A DNA stretch of 64,000 bases from Homalodisca vitripennis. Its lineage: Eukaryota > Arthropoda > Insecta > Hemiptera > Cicadellidae. The notes beneath the pieces were generated by a model. That model did no database searches. It worked only from the letters and a program-made list of their open reading frames with translations, and was not told where the DNA came from. The position numbers and the translations under genes were made by a program. Below are positions 31,004 to 42,176 of the stretch, in pieces; position 1 is the stretch's first letter, and the number at the start of each line of letters is the position of its first letter. The DNA is taken from positions 79,158-143,157 of the forward strand of contig NW_025776220.1 of NCBI RefSeq assembly GCF_021130785.1, read 5' to 3'.

Positions 31004-32681
31004 CACTAATTTTTTAGCATTTTTTAAATGTTCAATTAAAATAAAATAAACAATTTATTTTTAAGCTGGTTTCATTAGTACAAATTTACCAGTTTTTATT
31101 ACAATGAATAAAACTTATGAGTCACTTTCTCTGATTACTTATGAATCTGTACTTGGTGTTTTCCAGTCAGCAGGAAGGTTTAAAGAGACAAAGGTCACTA
31201 GCCTATGAGAAACATTATTGTGTTATTAATCATCTGGTCTACAGGTTTCAGTTTGTTGAGCATGGAGCTTTCACTAGACAGGTCTAAGCTTGGGAATTAC
31301 AAATGGACAAAGGTCATATCATTCCTGTCGAGTTAATCAGTGTCTCTGAAGCATTGCTGTCAACAAGTTATCTAATTACAGTAGTTCAGTTTTTATTTGG
31401 CATTTTAATGGAATTGTCTGAAAGAGAACGAATTACTCTGTTGATGATGCGAGGATATGGCGATCGTCAAAGATCTTATCGGGAAGTTTGTAATTTGTTT
31501 AATGACACTTTCCCAGAAAGGAATCCCATAAGTGTTTCAACAATATCAAAAACTATTGAGCGTTTTGAAATGACAGGGAGTGTACGTAATCGGCCAAAGT
31601 CGGGTAGGATACAATCTGCAACAGATGAAGAACATGCACTAGATGTTTTGCAAACATTTATTGAAGACCCACATACATCGCTCAGAAAAGCTGCACAGCA
31701 ACATGATATGCACCCTATGTCTGTGAGTAAGATTTTGAAAATTAATAAATACAAACCATTTAAAGTTCATTTAGTCCAACAGTTAAGTGAGGATGATTAC
31801 GACAGAAGAGTTGAGTTTTGTGAACTTGTGATGCGCAAATGTGATGACAATAGAGATTTTCTGACCAACATACTATTTTCTGATGAGGCAACTTTTTTCC
31901 TGAATGGCAATGTTAACAGGCACAATTGCCGTTACTGGGCTAGTGAAAACCCACATTGGATTACTGAGTCCCATTCACAGCAACCACAAAAACTGAACGT
32001 ATGGTGTGGAATTTTAGGTAACAAAATTGTTGGACCCTTTTTCATCAATGGAAATTTAAATGCCGAACTTTACTACAATATGCTCCAAAATGAAATAATC
32101 CCAGCTATTCAAATTGCATCAGGAGAATACTTTGATAATGTATGGTTTCAGCAGGATGGTGCTCCACCCCATTATGGGAGACAGGTAAGAGAGTATTTGG
32201 ATTTAAGGTTTCCTCATAAATGGATTGGCCGAAGAGGAGAAATCGAATGGCCTCCAAGATCTCCGGATTTGTCACCAATCGATTATTTCCTATGGGGTCA
32301 TTTAAAATCCAATGTTTATAGAAGAAAGCCTCATAATTTGGAAGACCTAAGAAACAGGATTATAGAGGAGATTGCTTTGATAACTGAAGAAATGTTAGGC
32401 AACTCTGTCGAATCATTTTACACAAGATTGGCTCATTGTCAAACCGTAGAAGGAACACAGTTCGAACAATTGCTTTGACACCAAATGCAGGTAAAACGTT
32501 TGTTGTAAGACTTTTCTAACAGCATACATTATTTTTTATTTGTAATAAGAAATCAATAACATAAGTATTTCCATAATTGTACTGTAATAAAAACTGGCAA
32601 ATTTGTGCTAATAGAACCAGCTTAAAATGAAATTTTTGTTTTATTTAATTGAACATTTAAAAAAATGCTAAAAAATTAGTG
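31004..32681 (+). mobile_element. Mariner-like (Tc1/mariner superfamily) element with about 105-bp TIRs
   Basis: Both ends start CACTAATTTTTTAGC and remain similar for about 105 bp as inverted repeats (31004-31110 and 32575-32681). They are flanked by the dinucleotide TA (31002-31003, 32682-32683), the target duplication of this superfamily. The 1678-bp element has one intact transposase ORF. Confidence 0.92.
31408..32478 (+). CDS. Mariner-like transposase (intact, DDD type)
   Basis: The frame is open from 31303, but the internal ATG 31408 (MELSERERITLLMMRGYGDR) begins the conserved helix-turn-helix region (resembling DUF4817, from memory) and is the preferred start, giving 356 aa. A second HTH follows (DPHTSLRKAAQQHDMHPMSV). 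Numbered from 31303, the catalytic residues are D194 (LFSDEATFF), D285 (WFQQDGAPPHY) and D322 (PPRSPDLSPIDYFLWG), with 36 residues between the last two. NVWCGILGNKIVGPFF lies between the first and second. It cuts and pastes the element at TA dinucleotides. No lesion is visible. Confidence 0.92.
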   Translation: MELSERERITLLMMRGYGDRQRSYREVCNLFNDTFPERNPISVSTISKTIERFEMTGSVRNRPKSGRIQSATDEEHALDVLQTFIEDPHTSLRKAAQQHDMHPMSVSKILKINKYKPFKVHLVQQLSEDDYDRRVEFCELVMRKCDDNRDFLTNILFSDEATFFLNGNVNRHNCRYWASENPHWITESHSQQPQKLNVWCGILGNKIVGPFFINGNLNAELYYNMLQNEIIPAIQIASGEYFDNVWFQQDGAPPHYGRQVREYLDLRFPHKWIGRRGEIEWPPRSPDLSPIDYFLWGHLKSNVYRRKPHNLEDLRNRIIEEIALITEEMLGNSVESFYTRLAHCQTVEGTQFEQLL

Positions 32682-32683
32682 TA

Positions 32684-32988
32684 ACACATTTTGTGGCAAG
32701 AACCATGTTAAAATTACATTGTTGAACATCAGTAAATTTTCAATACTAAAAATGCTCTATTTTCTGATAGAATAATTCCCTTGAGATGCGGTTTGTGGCA
32801 TTCAATTCAGTAAGCTATTACCTTTAAAATTATGTATCACAAGGTATAGGCTTCCATTAAGAATATTCACGATACCCTCGGCAGGACGTCCCCCGTTGGT
32901 GTGACATAACAAAACATTGTTCCAAAAAGTAGATGCCCAATCTCTATCACGATTGTAAGAGGTTTCAAATTTATATTTAAATTATTAA
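32684..32988 (+). other. piggyBac-3 remnant after the mariner insertion
   Basis: Joining 31001 to 32684 restores a short common frame (KNYVVL then THFVARTMLKL). Beyond that I see no recognisable transposase. It ends in the TTAA (32985-32988) used by piggyBac-4. Confidence 0.4.
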
Positions 32989-33140
32989 CACATTCACTGC
33001 TGAAAAAAATATAATTGACAATAGAAATGGCTAAAAATTAAAGTGAGCGATAACTTACCCATATGACTCCTTTGGATCATCAATGATGTTAAAACTGGTT
33101 TCCGGTCAGAAATAGCTCCGTATAGTGACGTCACAGTTGG

Positions 33141-33158
33141 CGGCACGGTTCCGTGCCG
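33141..33158. repeat. Subterminal GC palindrome of piggyBac-4 (left)
   Basis: CGGCACGGTTCCGTGCCG, nearly perfectly palindromic, followed by CGCGCCAGG. Related copies lie at about 35020-35038, 35151-35170 and 35195-35212. It is a candidate transposase-binding site in otherwise AT-rich DNA. Confidence 0.8.
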
Positions 33159-33333
33159 CGCGCCAGGAGCACAACACTAGTTCACACCACTGTCACAGTA
33201 GTTACGCTCTTGCTCATTCTAATGTTAGTTTACAGTTTACATAACCTCTAAATAATTTATTCTAATGTATAATAAATTTATATGCAGCACTAATTATAAT
33301 ATATTTACAACCCTCCCAAAAACTGATGATTTC

Positions 33334-34911
33334 TTAGTTCTTGTGAAATTCGTCAAAGCAACGAATTGGGCAAAATGCAGGCTGCCCTGGGCACCCACTG
33401 CAGAGATAGGAGGTGCGCTTATTCAATCCCTCTTTTGCACATACTCTGCACCTTTTTCGTTTCCTGTCTCCCTTCAGGTCACGTTCTTCGTTTTGAACGA
33501 GGCGGTGCAGAGGGTTCCTCGGAAGAGTTCGGGGAGGTTGTGCTGGCTTTGGGGGCAAAAGAGAATCTACTAATTTATCTCTGAATTCCAAAAATGGCAT
33601 CTTTCTTGCACCGGAATTCATGTTCACAAAGAACATGCAATTTACCATAGCCATTTGAAGGAAGTGAACAAATATTTTTTTATACCATCTAATGGTCTTC
33701 CGTTCTATTGGGTAGTACGACATTAGTTGGTCTGCTCTGTCCACCCCCTTCATATGAGCATTGTAGTGGACTACAGGTTTAGGCTTCTGTTTTTCGATGC
33801 CTCTTCTATTTTCCATGGTCACCATTTCATTTTCAAATTGGGTTGAGATGTATAGAACATCTCGTTCATCCCTCCATTTCCCCACAAGAATGCCATTTCC
33901 GTATTGGCAGGTGGTTTCGCCTTTTTTCAATTTTGCTGCTACGACAGTTCGTGGGTTGAACTTCCGATCAACTCGAAGGGTACCCGTGCAATATGTTTTG
34001 TTGGCAAGGAGTTTGCTTGCTAGTGTCACGCTGTTATAAAAGTTGTCCATGTAAAGTGCATGGCCTTTGTTCAAAAAGTCTCTCATCAAGTGTAGAACAA
34101 CATTTCCTGCATGTCCTTTCCCTCCCAAATCGTCCATCTTACCCGAGTACACCATAAATCTAACAATTAAACCCTCAGGTTCACAAAGGGTGTACAATTT
34201 GACTCCATACTTATGTCTCTTGCCTTTCACGTATTGCCTGAACTGCAGTCGTCCCCTCCACAAAATCATGGCTTCGTCAAGGGACATTTCTTTAGACGGA
34301 TAATAAATAGACCTCATTTTATCATTGAACAACTGAATGATGGACCGAATTTTGTAAAGCCGATCAGCAGGAGCCTCAGCATCTGGATGTACGCGACGGA
34401 AACACAAACATCTCAAAATTAATTGAAATCTATCCCTACTCATGTATTCACGGAAGAATTGGAGATTGTATTTTCTGTCGGTCTTCCAGTAGTCCTGGAT
34501 CCTGTTTATCCGAATCGTTCCCATGTGAATTAGTATGCCAATGAAAATCCTCAATTCTGGAACTGTCAGCGGTTTCCACCTGTGGATGCGAGATCCTGGC
34601 ATGATTGTAGGGCCAAAGAAAACTTCTAAAGCGTAGTCATTGGTGAATCTGCAGATATTTTCCAAGAAAACAAGATCAATGAAAAAATTGAACCAATCAA
34701 TCGGTTCGTTATTGCCTGGAACAGGTATCAATAGTTTGTTATCCCCTGTATAAGGAATATCCCTCATTCCAGCTGCAGATACATTACTCCAAGCAGCAGG
34801 ATCAAAATCAAAGTCATCTTCGGCATCAGAAGAGTCAATGTCGGTATTATCAGTTGAATCGTCATCACTGAGTGGATCGTCACTATTGTACTCATCATTC
34901 GCGTTAGCCAT
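33334..34911 (-). CDS. piggyBac-4 transposase (intact, 525 aa)
   Basis: A complete frame from an acidic N-terminus (residues 1-38) through the PGBD fold (WFNFFIDLVFLENICRFTND, RWKPLTVPELRIFIGILIHM). Catalytic aspartates: D212 (EMSLDEAMILWRGRL), D289 (HALYMDNFYNS) and D391 (MKGVDRADQLMSYY). The C-terminal cysteine-rich finger (C488, C491, C504, C507, C514, C518, with H523) binds DNA ends in known piggyBac proteins. Length and domain order are normal for an autonomous transposase. ATG 34911 follows an A/T-rich leader, and the gene lies wholly inside the TTAA-flanked element. No stop or frameshift is seen. Confidence 0.95.
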   Translation of the reverse strand: MANANDEYNSDDPLSDDDSTDNTDIDSSDAEDDFDFDPAAWSNVSAAGMRDIPYTGDNKLLIPVPGNNEPIDWFNFFIDLVFLENICRFTNDYALEVFFGPTIMPGSRIHRWKPLTVPELRIFIGILIHMGTIRINRIQDYWKTDRKYNLQFFREYMSRDRFQLILRCLCFRRVHPDAEAPADRLYKIRSIIQLFNDKMRSIYYPSKEMSLDEAMILWRGRLQFRQYVKGKRHKYGVKLYTLCEPEGLIVRFMVYSGKMDDLGGKGHAGNVVLHLMRDFLNKGHALYMDNFYNSVTLASKLLANKTYCTGTLRVDRKFNPRTVVAAKLKKGETTCQYGNGILVGKWRDERDVLYISTQFENEMVTMENRRGIEKQKPKPVVHYNAHMKGVDRADQLMSYYPIERKTIRWYKKIFVHFLQMAMVNCMFFVNMNSGARKMPFLEFRDKLVDSLLPPKPAQPPRTLPRNPLHRLVQNEERDLKGDRKRKRCRVCAKEGLNKRTSYLCSGCPGQPAFCPIRCFDEFHKN

Positions 34912-35194
34912 TTTTTAAATAAACTAAAAGAACACAACAGTAACACACACCACAATGTCACGCATGCGAGGCGCCGACGTATATTCAACACGCTGCTTGC
35001 AATAAGTACCGTACCGAAACCGTGCCACGCGCCAGGAACAAACCAACGCACTAGTGAGGTTATGTGTGATACTACAACAGAGCGCAAAACAATCCTACCA
35101 CTTACGACGCAAGCTAGGCTTGCACTGAAGTGATTTGTTCTGGGCCGCATGGCGGCACGGTTCCGCGCCAAGCGCCCCTGGCGTGGAACGGGCG

Positions 35195-35212
35195 CGGCAC
35201 GGATCCGTGCCG
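35195..35212. repeat. Subterminal GC palindrome of piggyBac-4 (right)
   Basis: CGGCACGGATCCGTGCCG is an exact palindrome 15 bp inside the right end. Additional degenerate copies lie at about 35151-35170 and 35020-35038. Confidence 0.85.
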
Positions 35213-35231
35213 CCCGCACTGAATGTGTTAA

Positions 35232-35543
35232 AGGATATATTTGGGTGTTTCCAGACATAATATACACCCTGTATATATATATATATATATATATTCATAA
35301 TATATCATATAACTATTCATTACTAATGTATTTTATTGCTGTATTCAGTATATTAGAATGTCATAGTTTCAGAACTAAGATCCCAGCTTTTTTATGTGTG
35401 GTAATCACTCAGTAGATCAGCTGTTGTCAGTGATCAGCTGTTAGTTCCAGTTACTGTACTCTAACCTCACTTTGTGAATGACATGTGTTTGTTGTGTTTT
35501 GTTGAACAATTTAGTGATTTAGACTATTAGTTTTGATTTAGTC
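35232..35543. other. No gene; (TA)n microsatellite and 5' flank of Kolobok-4
   Basis: A TA repeat at about 35272-35294 is the only clear feature. The rest is probably the 5' flank of Kolobok-4; its terminal repeat was not found. Confidence 0.5.
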
Positions 35544-36910
35544 ATGAAGCAATCAACTAAAAATCAATATTCTAGAAACAAAATTAGTAAGAAAAACAAA
35601 GCTGCATTGGCAATAGCGAAGCGTTGGCAAAATGTAAACATTGTTATGAGTCCACAACCTGAATCTCACCTTACAACTCATTTATCACTTACTGAAGGAT
35701 TGCCTAATATGAATATTGAGGTAAGGCCTAGTACAAGTTCTGGATTTAGCGAAACCAATCCTGATAACAACAACTATGTTAGGGTAAATGAAACTTCCGG
35801 AGAAGAAAATAACATAGGCCTAGACCAAAGTAGGCCTAACTCTAATGATGAGGTTGAGATGGTGTTTAGCACTAGAATAGATGGCATGGATTCAGGCCAC
35901 TGTGTTATTACAGAATTAGGTCCAAACTTGGAAGATTCTTTTGCAACCGAGTACAAATTAGTTGACTTCCTGTTTGAATAAACTTGTTTCAAATTTATTG
36001 TGCCCTTCATATTTAGAAAACCAGTATCACTATTAGTGCTGCTGGAACTAATGGTTTTGCTTGTAGACTAAGTCTTGAGTGTAAAAAACTGTGATGACAT
36101 TCGGTTCACTACCCAAAGTTCAAAACTCGTTCCTGTGACAAAATCATTTGATGTAAATCGTAGAATAGTGAAAGCTTTCATGAGCAATGGTGAAGGATTT
36201 GCTTCACTTGATAAGTTTTGTATGGTTATGAATATGGAAAATATGAGTTCTAAGACTTTTTTATTTCACTCTGATGAAATTTCCAAGGCAATAGTAACCA
36301 TTAGTAAAGACAGTTTGCAGAAGGCACGAGTTCGGGTACGGGAAGTACATAGTCAAACTGACAGCGATATTGATGACGACTCAATAATTGATATATGTGT
36401 AAGTTATGATGGCACATGGCATAAAAGAGGCCATACCTCGAATTATAACATTGGTGTTGTTATAGAAATGCACACTGGATTAGTATTAGATTATTGTGTC
36501 CTCTCCAAATTTTGTCAAAAATGTACTGTAACAGCAACGAAACTAGGAAAAGATACTCCTGAATTCGACATTTGGTATCAAGCTCATATGCCAGACTGCT
36601 CTAGAAACTTTTCTGGCTCTTCAGCAGCAATGGAAACCAAAGCAGCCGAGATATTATGGAAAATCATTGGCCTACAAGTTGTGATACCGCACTATACTTT
36701 CCGATGGAGATTCGGCAGTCTTCAACCATTTATAAGGCTTGAATGTTTACGGTAATGAATTTCCAATTACCAAAGAAGAATGTGTTAATCACGTATCGAA
36801 GTGACTTGGAACAGGTTTACGCAATGTTGTCAAAACACGTAAGGCTAAAGGAATTACTCTAGGAGGTAAAGCTTATGGTAGTCTTACAGAATTTTTACAA
36901 ACAAGGTATT
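35544..36910 (+). pseudogene. Kolobok-4 transposase, part before the hAT insertion
   Basis: A basic N-terminus (KNQYSRNKISKKNKAALAIA), then, after frame changes near 35980-36080, KLVPVTKSFDVNRRIVKAFM, VSYDGTWHKRGHTSNYNIGV (first catalytic Asp), CSRNFSGSSAAMETKAAEIL, a damaged second-Asp region (FRWRFGSLQPF where a DGDS-like motif is expected) and EECVNHV...GKAYGSLTEFLQ. It belongs with Kolobok-3 rather than Kolobok-1/2 (SYDGTWxKRG.TS.Y). The hAT element then interrupts the gene. Confidence 0.8.
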
Positions 36911-37000
36911 AATGTAATTGACTCAAATGATCAATGTTAAATTTATAAATAATATAGTTAACCAAATATTTATAATATCACATATTCGACTCGGTCAAAT

Positions 37001-38255
37001 ATGGAGAATGTGTCATCTGGGCAAGGCAATAAAAAGATTACTATGGCCTCTTACCAGCTGTCTTTGCTAATAGCAAAAAATAGCGCTCCGCACACAGCAG
37101 GCGAGAACCTTATTTTGCCCGGAGTGAAAATAATTTCGTCACTTCTGCTTGATGAAAAATCAGGTCAACAGATAGGTCAAATACCCCTATCCAACACTAC
37201 AGTGAAACGTAGAAATGTCAGCTAACGTAAAGGAGATCTTAATATCTGCTATGAAAGGAAGTGACTTTTATTTTTTACAATTAGACGAAAGTACAGATAT
37301 TGCTGACAATGCTAATTTGTTATGTTTTGTAAGGTTTAATCTCAATGGATCAGTTGAAGAAGACATTTTATATTTCCACTCACTAAAGACCAGTACAACT
37401 GGCCAAGACATTTTCAACTCCTTGGATAGTTTTATTCACGAAAATGGAATTAATTGGTCGAAATGTTTCGGGCTTACAACCGATGGAGCTCGTGCTATGT
37501 CGGGAAAATATACGGGCCTAGTAGGTAAAGTCAAGGAAGTAGCTCCGTTAGTTGAATGGACCCACTGGCCACTGCAGCATCCATAGGGAGGCTTTGGCGG
37601 TTAAGGGAATGAATCCAGACCTCAAAAGCACTCTTGATGACGCCGTAAAAATTGTGAACTTAATAAAAGCACAATAAAAAAACTCTCGGCTGTAATGTGT
37701 GATGAAATGGGAAGCGACCATACGCAGTTACTTCTACATTGTGAAGTGCGTTGGTTGTCACGGGAAAAGGTGCTTTCCATATTGTTCGAACTTCGAGACG
37801 AAGTTAGATTGTTTTTGGTTCAAATTGAACACGATGGCAAAGAAAAGGCCAAACATGTTCTTTGCGATTGCCTCAATGATGAGACCTGGCTGATAAAACT
37901 GTCATACCTAGCTGACATTTTTAGCTCTCTAAACATCCTTAATCTTACATTACAAGGAGAAGATGTACATCGATTCTTTGTTCAAGATAAAGTGGATGCT
38001 ACTATTAAGAAAATTGATAGATGGCATAAATAGGTACAAGCAAATAAATTTGATGCATTCCCATTGATGAACGAATTTGTGGATTTCCATGAGCTGACAG
38101 TCGATTCAGTAACCTCAGAAATTATAATTGAACACTTACAAGGCTTGTCATCCGAACTGAGGCGATGCTTTCCACCAATAGCAACTACTAATAAGTGGAT
38201 ACAAAATCAATTCGACGAGGATAATTTAAAGAACGTCAACTTAGCAGCATTTGAG
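37001..38255 (+). pseudogene. hAT transposase, upstream exon region
   Basis: Reads ASYQLSLLIAKNSAPHTAGE, IPLSNTTVKRRN, then FLQLDESTDIADNANLLCFV (hAT catalytic Asp region), CFGLTTDGARAMSGKYTGLV, HCEVRWLSREKVLSILFELR (RW motif), LSYLADIFSSLNILNLTLQG and LQGLSSELRRCFPP. This is the order of ZBED5/FAM200-type hAT proteins. Lesions: frame changes near 37215, 37570-37695, and a TAG at 38031-38033 where Trp is expected. The exon ends TTTGAG|GTATGT at 38255. Confidence 0.85.
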
Positions 38256-38349
38256 GTATGTACACATTTTTACATGAACTCTTTGCTTAAATTTTATTTT
38301 TATTCAGAATTTTTTAAATGCCGATTATAATTCTTTTTATTGTAATTAA

Positions 38350-41300
38350 GGGGATCCGCCACCATTTCAATAGGTATTTTTTTAATTTTTTTCAATTTTT
38401 GTTTATTACATATTCTTATAGTACATCTTGTTTAGAATATTTTCTTGAAGTTTTATGGCATTCTGACCAATAGACCAATATTTCATTAAAAAAATTAAAT
38501 AAAAGAAAAGTAGTGAATTTCGATATTTTTCACATTTTCAAACATTTTTATAAATTACACAAATGTTTATTACTTATATACATAAAATATGTTTCTTATT
38601 ATGTATAATATGAATGTACATTGAAATTACATCCACATATTGTGTACATTACTATAACACAGGCCTATAAATGTAAATTTTATGTCCTCTATGTTTGTGG
38701 ACTGATTCTGATTTGTGTGTTTACACTGTGGTCATTTGACAGATTTGAGGTTATGTTCTAGTGAATGTGTTCTATTATTATGCTATAAGTAAACATATAT
38801 ATTTACTTTGTTTTATTATTGCTCAGCAACTGACAGTGACATAGTTGATCGTATATTTTTATTATTTTTGAGAGGCCTAGACAGAATTATTGGGTTGTCG
38901 GGTGAGCCACTTTTTAAAAGTACTTTATACATTGAGAAGATTCAAGGTTAGTATTATGGGCAGGTTAAAAAACAGTTTCAAAAAGAAGTCTAGTGCTTAT
39001 AGGAGTAATGTAAGGCAACGATGGAATCCACGCAGCAATGATGTAGGCCTACAGGAAAATGTTTCTGAAGAACAAAGCAATGAAAGTCCTGCAACTTTCG
39101 ACACAGAAGGTAGGCTTACAAGCATAACCGACTTACCTGATATTACAGATCCTGAAGAGCCTGATAGTGACCAAGATCAAGAAGATACTCATTTGAATGA
39201 CAGAAAGAGGTCTAGAGGCTTTGAATTGGTGTCACGGTACGGTACTAAGCCTATCGAACAAGAACAAGATTTGGAAGACGCTCCAAGCTACATGATAATG
39301 GATATGGTTATTCTAAAAAAATTTCTTTCAGGTATGCCTTGTAAGATATGTTTAGAATATAACACTGATGTTTCTTTTTCACCTGTAATTGGGTTTTCCC
39401 AAAAAATTACAATTACTTGCAATGCCTGTTTTGAAAGTTATGGCTTTGAAACATCGGCAAAACTAGAAAAAGTAAGTGCTACAAAACAGCCATATGATGT
39501 AAATAGGAGAATCATACAAACATTTTCTTCTATGGGAAAAGGTCACATGGCCTTAGAAACATTTTCAATGGGCATGAATATGCCATGTATTAGTCACTCG
39601 GCCTATGACAAGCATATCACCAACCTAAACAAAGTAGTCGCTGAGTACACTGATGATACTTTACGAAAGGCTAGAGTTGAAGTAAAAAAGGCCTACTTAG
39701 AACTTGAAAATGCTTTTGAATTAGATGATCCTATAAATATGACCGTATCATATGACGGTACGTGGCAAAAGAGAGGGTTCACGTCTAAATACGGTGTTGG
39801 CTGTTGTGTCGAGGTTATTACCGGCCTAGTCATAGACTATGAAATTTTATCGAAGTATTGTAGAGTATGTGAAAATAAAAAGAAGGTTTTAGATGAGGCA
39901 TCTGAAGAATATGAAAAGTGGTATGAAACACATGCATTGAAATGTCAAGCAAACTATGAAGGTTCTTCCCCTTCAATGGAGGTTGACGCAGCGGAGAAAA
40001 TCTGGAAGAGGTCTGAAAGGAATGGTTTTCGGTATATAAATGTAATATCTGATGAAGACTCAAAACCATATGACCACTTATCAAATTTAAAAGTTTATGG
40101 AGAGTTAAAAATAGAAAAACAGGAATGTATAAACCATGTTGCAAAACGTTTAGGTACTGCATTGAGAAATTTGATCAAAGTGTCAAGAACTAAAAAAATA
40201 ACACTTGGGGGGAAATCTTATGGCAGTTTGAAAGCAAGTACCATAGATAAACTAACAAAATATTACAGAAATGCCATTATAAAGAACCTTGGTGATATAG
40301 AAAAAACTAAAACATCAATCTTTGCAACAATCGACCATTGCCGTTCGACAGATGAAAATCCACGACATGACAAGTGTCCATCCGGTGAAGACTCGTGGTG
40401 TTTTTTTCAAAGGGATATTGCCACAAACTTAACTCCAAGAAAGCACCATGACATGATAAAAACTCCACTGAATGAGACTGTTGTAAAAAATCTAATGCCA
40501 ATTTACAACAGGCTATCTCATGAAGATCTATTGAAACGTTGCGCTAAGGGCAAAACTCAAAACGACAACGAATCGTTACACAACCTGATTTGGAGCAAAT
40601 GTCCAAAAACGACCTTTACAGCAAGAATGAAAATAGAATCAGCTGTAGGAGAAGCAATTTGTATTTATAATCAAGGTTACTTCATCACAATAACACAGCT
40701 ACAACAGGCTTGCAAGATCTCCCCAGGAACAAATACTTCAAAATATTCAGTGCAAAGAGACTTTAAACGGCTACGCGAATGTGAGGGCTACAGAAAAGTA
40801 TCAAAAATATAGGAAGTTGTTGAAACGCAAACAGATAGCTTCAGAAGATAAGAAGATAGCTGAAGAAGGTGTTACATATGGAGCAGGAGAGTTTTAGTAG
40901 AGATTTATGTATTTACAGACTTTCGTTGACGATTTCCGAAAGTTTAGTTTTTTAACACAATTTTTAAAATAACTTCAAGAGTTTTTGACATAGACTATTG
41001 ACATTTTTACCTCAGCACCCTTATACCATGAACTAATTTGAATGGTATAGACAACATTCTAGGTGAGTAAGTATTTATTTTATTAAATATTGTTTACACA
41101 AATTTGAGGTAAAATTTTATGTTTTTACAAATAAATCTATAAAATTAAGAATTTTAGTCCTATGATAGTCTTTATACCATTAAAAATAGAGCATCTCATA
41201 GGGAATAAAAAAATATTAAGTTTATTTAAATATCTTAAAAAATAAAAAAATTATTTCCATTTTTCGCATTTAACTTTGTTTTGAAAAAATAACCAAAAAA

Positions 41301-41432
41301 AATATAAATAATGAAAAAAAAAATTTTTTTTTTAGTATTATTTTTATTTACATGCTAATGAATGAGTAATGAAAGAAAAAACCATTATTTTTTAGTAAAT
41401 AAAAAAAATTACTGAGATGGTGGCGGATCCCC
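38350..41432 (+). mobile_element. Kolobok-3, TTAA-flanked element in the hAT intron (3.1 kb)
   Basis: Perfect 16-bp inverted ends GGGGATCCGCCACCAT (38350-38365 and 41417-41432), flanked by TTAA at 38346-38349 and 41433-41436. It contains a nearly intact transposase gene. The insertion lies in the intron of the hAT gene, leaving both splice sites untouched. Confidence 0.92.
38956..40897 (+). pseudogene. Kolobok-3 transposase, one C-terminal frameshift
   Basis: Open from 38890; ATG 38956 (MGRLKNSFKKKSSAYRSN) is the homologous start. Zinc-ribbon candidate CKICLEY...CNACF. Catalytic candidates: Asp in VSYDGTWQKRGFTSKYG, Asp in VISDEDSKPYD and Glu in KTQNDNESLHNLIW. The frame runs to a stop at 40810-40812 (EGYRKVSKI), but the shared C-terminus (KYRKLLKRKQIASEDKK, EEGVTYGAGEF, TAG at 40897) continues in another frame, so a single indel near 40770-40800 truncates the protein by about 30 residues. 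The catalytic core is undamaged and it may retain activity. Confidence 0.85.
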
Positions 41433-41606
41433 TTAAGTATCACACTATATCAATTTTTTCTGAATTTTCAATGGTAGCTATTTTTGTTCTTGTGGGAAAA
41501 AATTAACTCTTTCAGAAATAGGTAACAACTGGTTGACCTACAAGCTTCATTTTTTAAGCGTTGCAAAATTACCTTCTATTAAAATATATATATTTTCTTC
41601 TTTCAG
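40898..41606. other. Kolobok-3 3' UTR and distal hAT intron
   Basis: AT-rich; ends with the Kolobok-3 terminal repeat, then about 170 bp of hAT intron ending TTCTTTCAG at 41606. Confidence 0.8.
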
Positions 41607-41920
41607 GAAGATGCTTTAATTGAGTTGTCCTGTGATTCCACCATGAAAACCATGTTCAAGAAGGAAGGTTTGACCTCATTTTGGCTGAATGAGCATTCAC
41701 TAAGCAAAGCTATCCAGTTTTGTATGAAAAGGCAATGAGATTCCTAATTTTTTCGACAACATAACTTTGTGAGCGTGCCTTTTCAACCTTGGTTCACATC
41801 AAGAATAAGTATAGAAACATACTGGTGGACGTTGAAAGTGATTTACACCTCAAAATATCTAATTTTAATCCTGACATTGAATTACTTGTTCAGTCAAAAC
41901 GATGGCAGAAGTCACACTAG
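41607..41920 (+). pseudogene. hAT transposase, downstream exon (dimerisation domain)
   Basis: After the acceptor the frame continues directly from FE to EDALIELSCDSTMKTMF, then GLTSFWLNEH. After a frame change near 41735-41760 it reads CERAFSTLVHIKNKYRNILV, VESDLHLKISNFNPDIELLV and SKRWQKSH with a TAG at 41920. This is the C-terminal hAT dimerisation region. Phase-0 joining across 38255/41607 confirms the intron. Confidence 0.85.
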
Positions 41921-42176
41921 TATTATAGAAAAATTATTTGTAATCTTGAATAATCAATAAACTCTTTCTATGTTTTCAATACTAAGCTGTGTACATATTT
42001 ATTTACATTTTACATTTTCTTTCTATACACTATATAAATATAAATCATGTGTATTTTATATTAATGTTATATATATAATATGCATATGTATATATAAAAT
42101 CACGGGTGAGGGATGGGTCGCGAATGTGAAAAAACATTTGGAAGTGGGTCGCCAAACAAAAGGTTGGGAACCACTG

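Larger units (their letters stand above)
32989..35227 (-). mobile_element. piggyBac-4, intact element (2.24 kb)
   Basis: Inverted ends CACATTCACTGC (from 32989) and its near-complement (CACATTCAGTGC read inward from 35227), flanked by TTAA at 32985-32988 and 35228-35231. Subterminal GC-rich palindromes lie near each end. It contains one intact transposase ORF. It is the best piggyBac copy in the window and is probably recent. Confidence 0.92.
36985..42176 (+). mobile_element. hAT transposon (ZBED5/FAM200-like), left end missing, with nested Kolobok-3
   Basis: The right end at 42176 reads, inward, CAGTGGTTCCCAACC, the familiar hAT terminal sequence. The left terminal repeat and the BED zinc finger exon are absent, so the left boundary (about 36985) is the first recognisable coding. 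The transposase gene has an intron (38256-41606) into which Kolobok-3 inserted. It splits Kolobok-4, with loss of roughly 140 bp of Kolobok-4 at the junction. Confidence 0.82.

Noticed and set aside
31303..31407. N-terminal extension of the mariner-like transposase
   Set aside because: Hydrophobic and not HTH-like; the conserved domain starts at Met 31408, so the longer start is unlikely.
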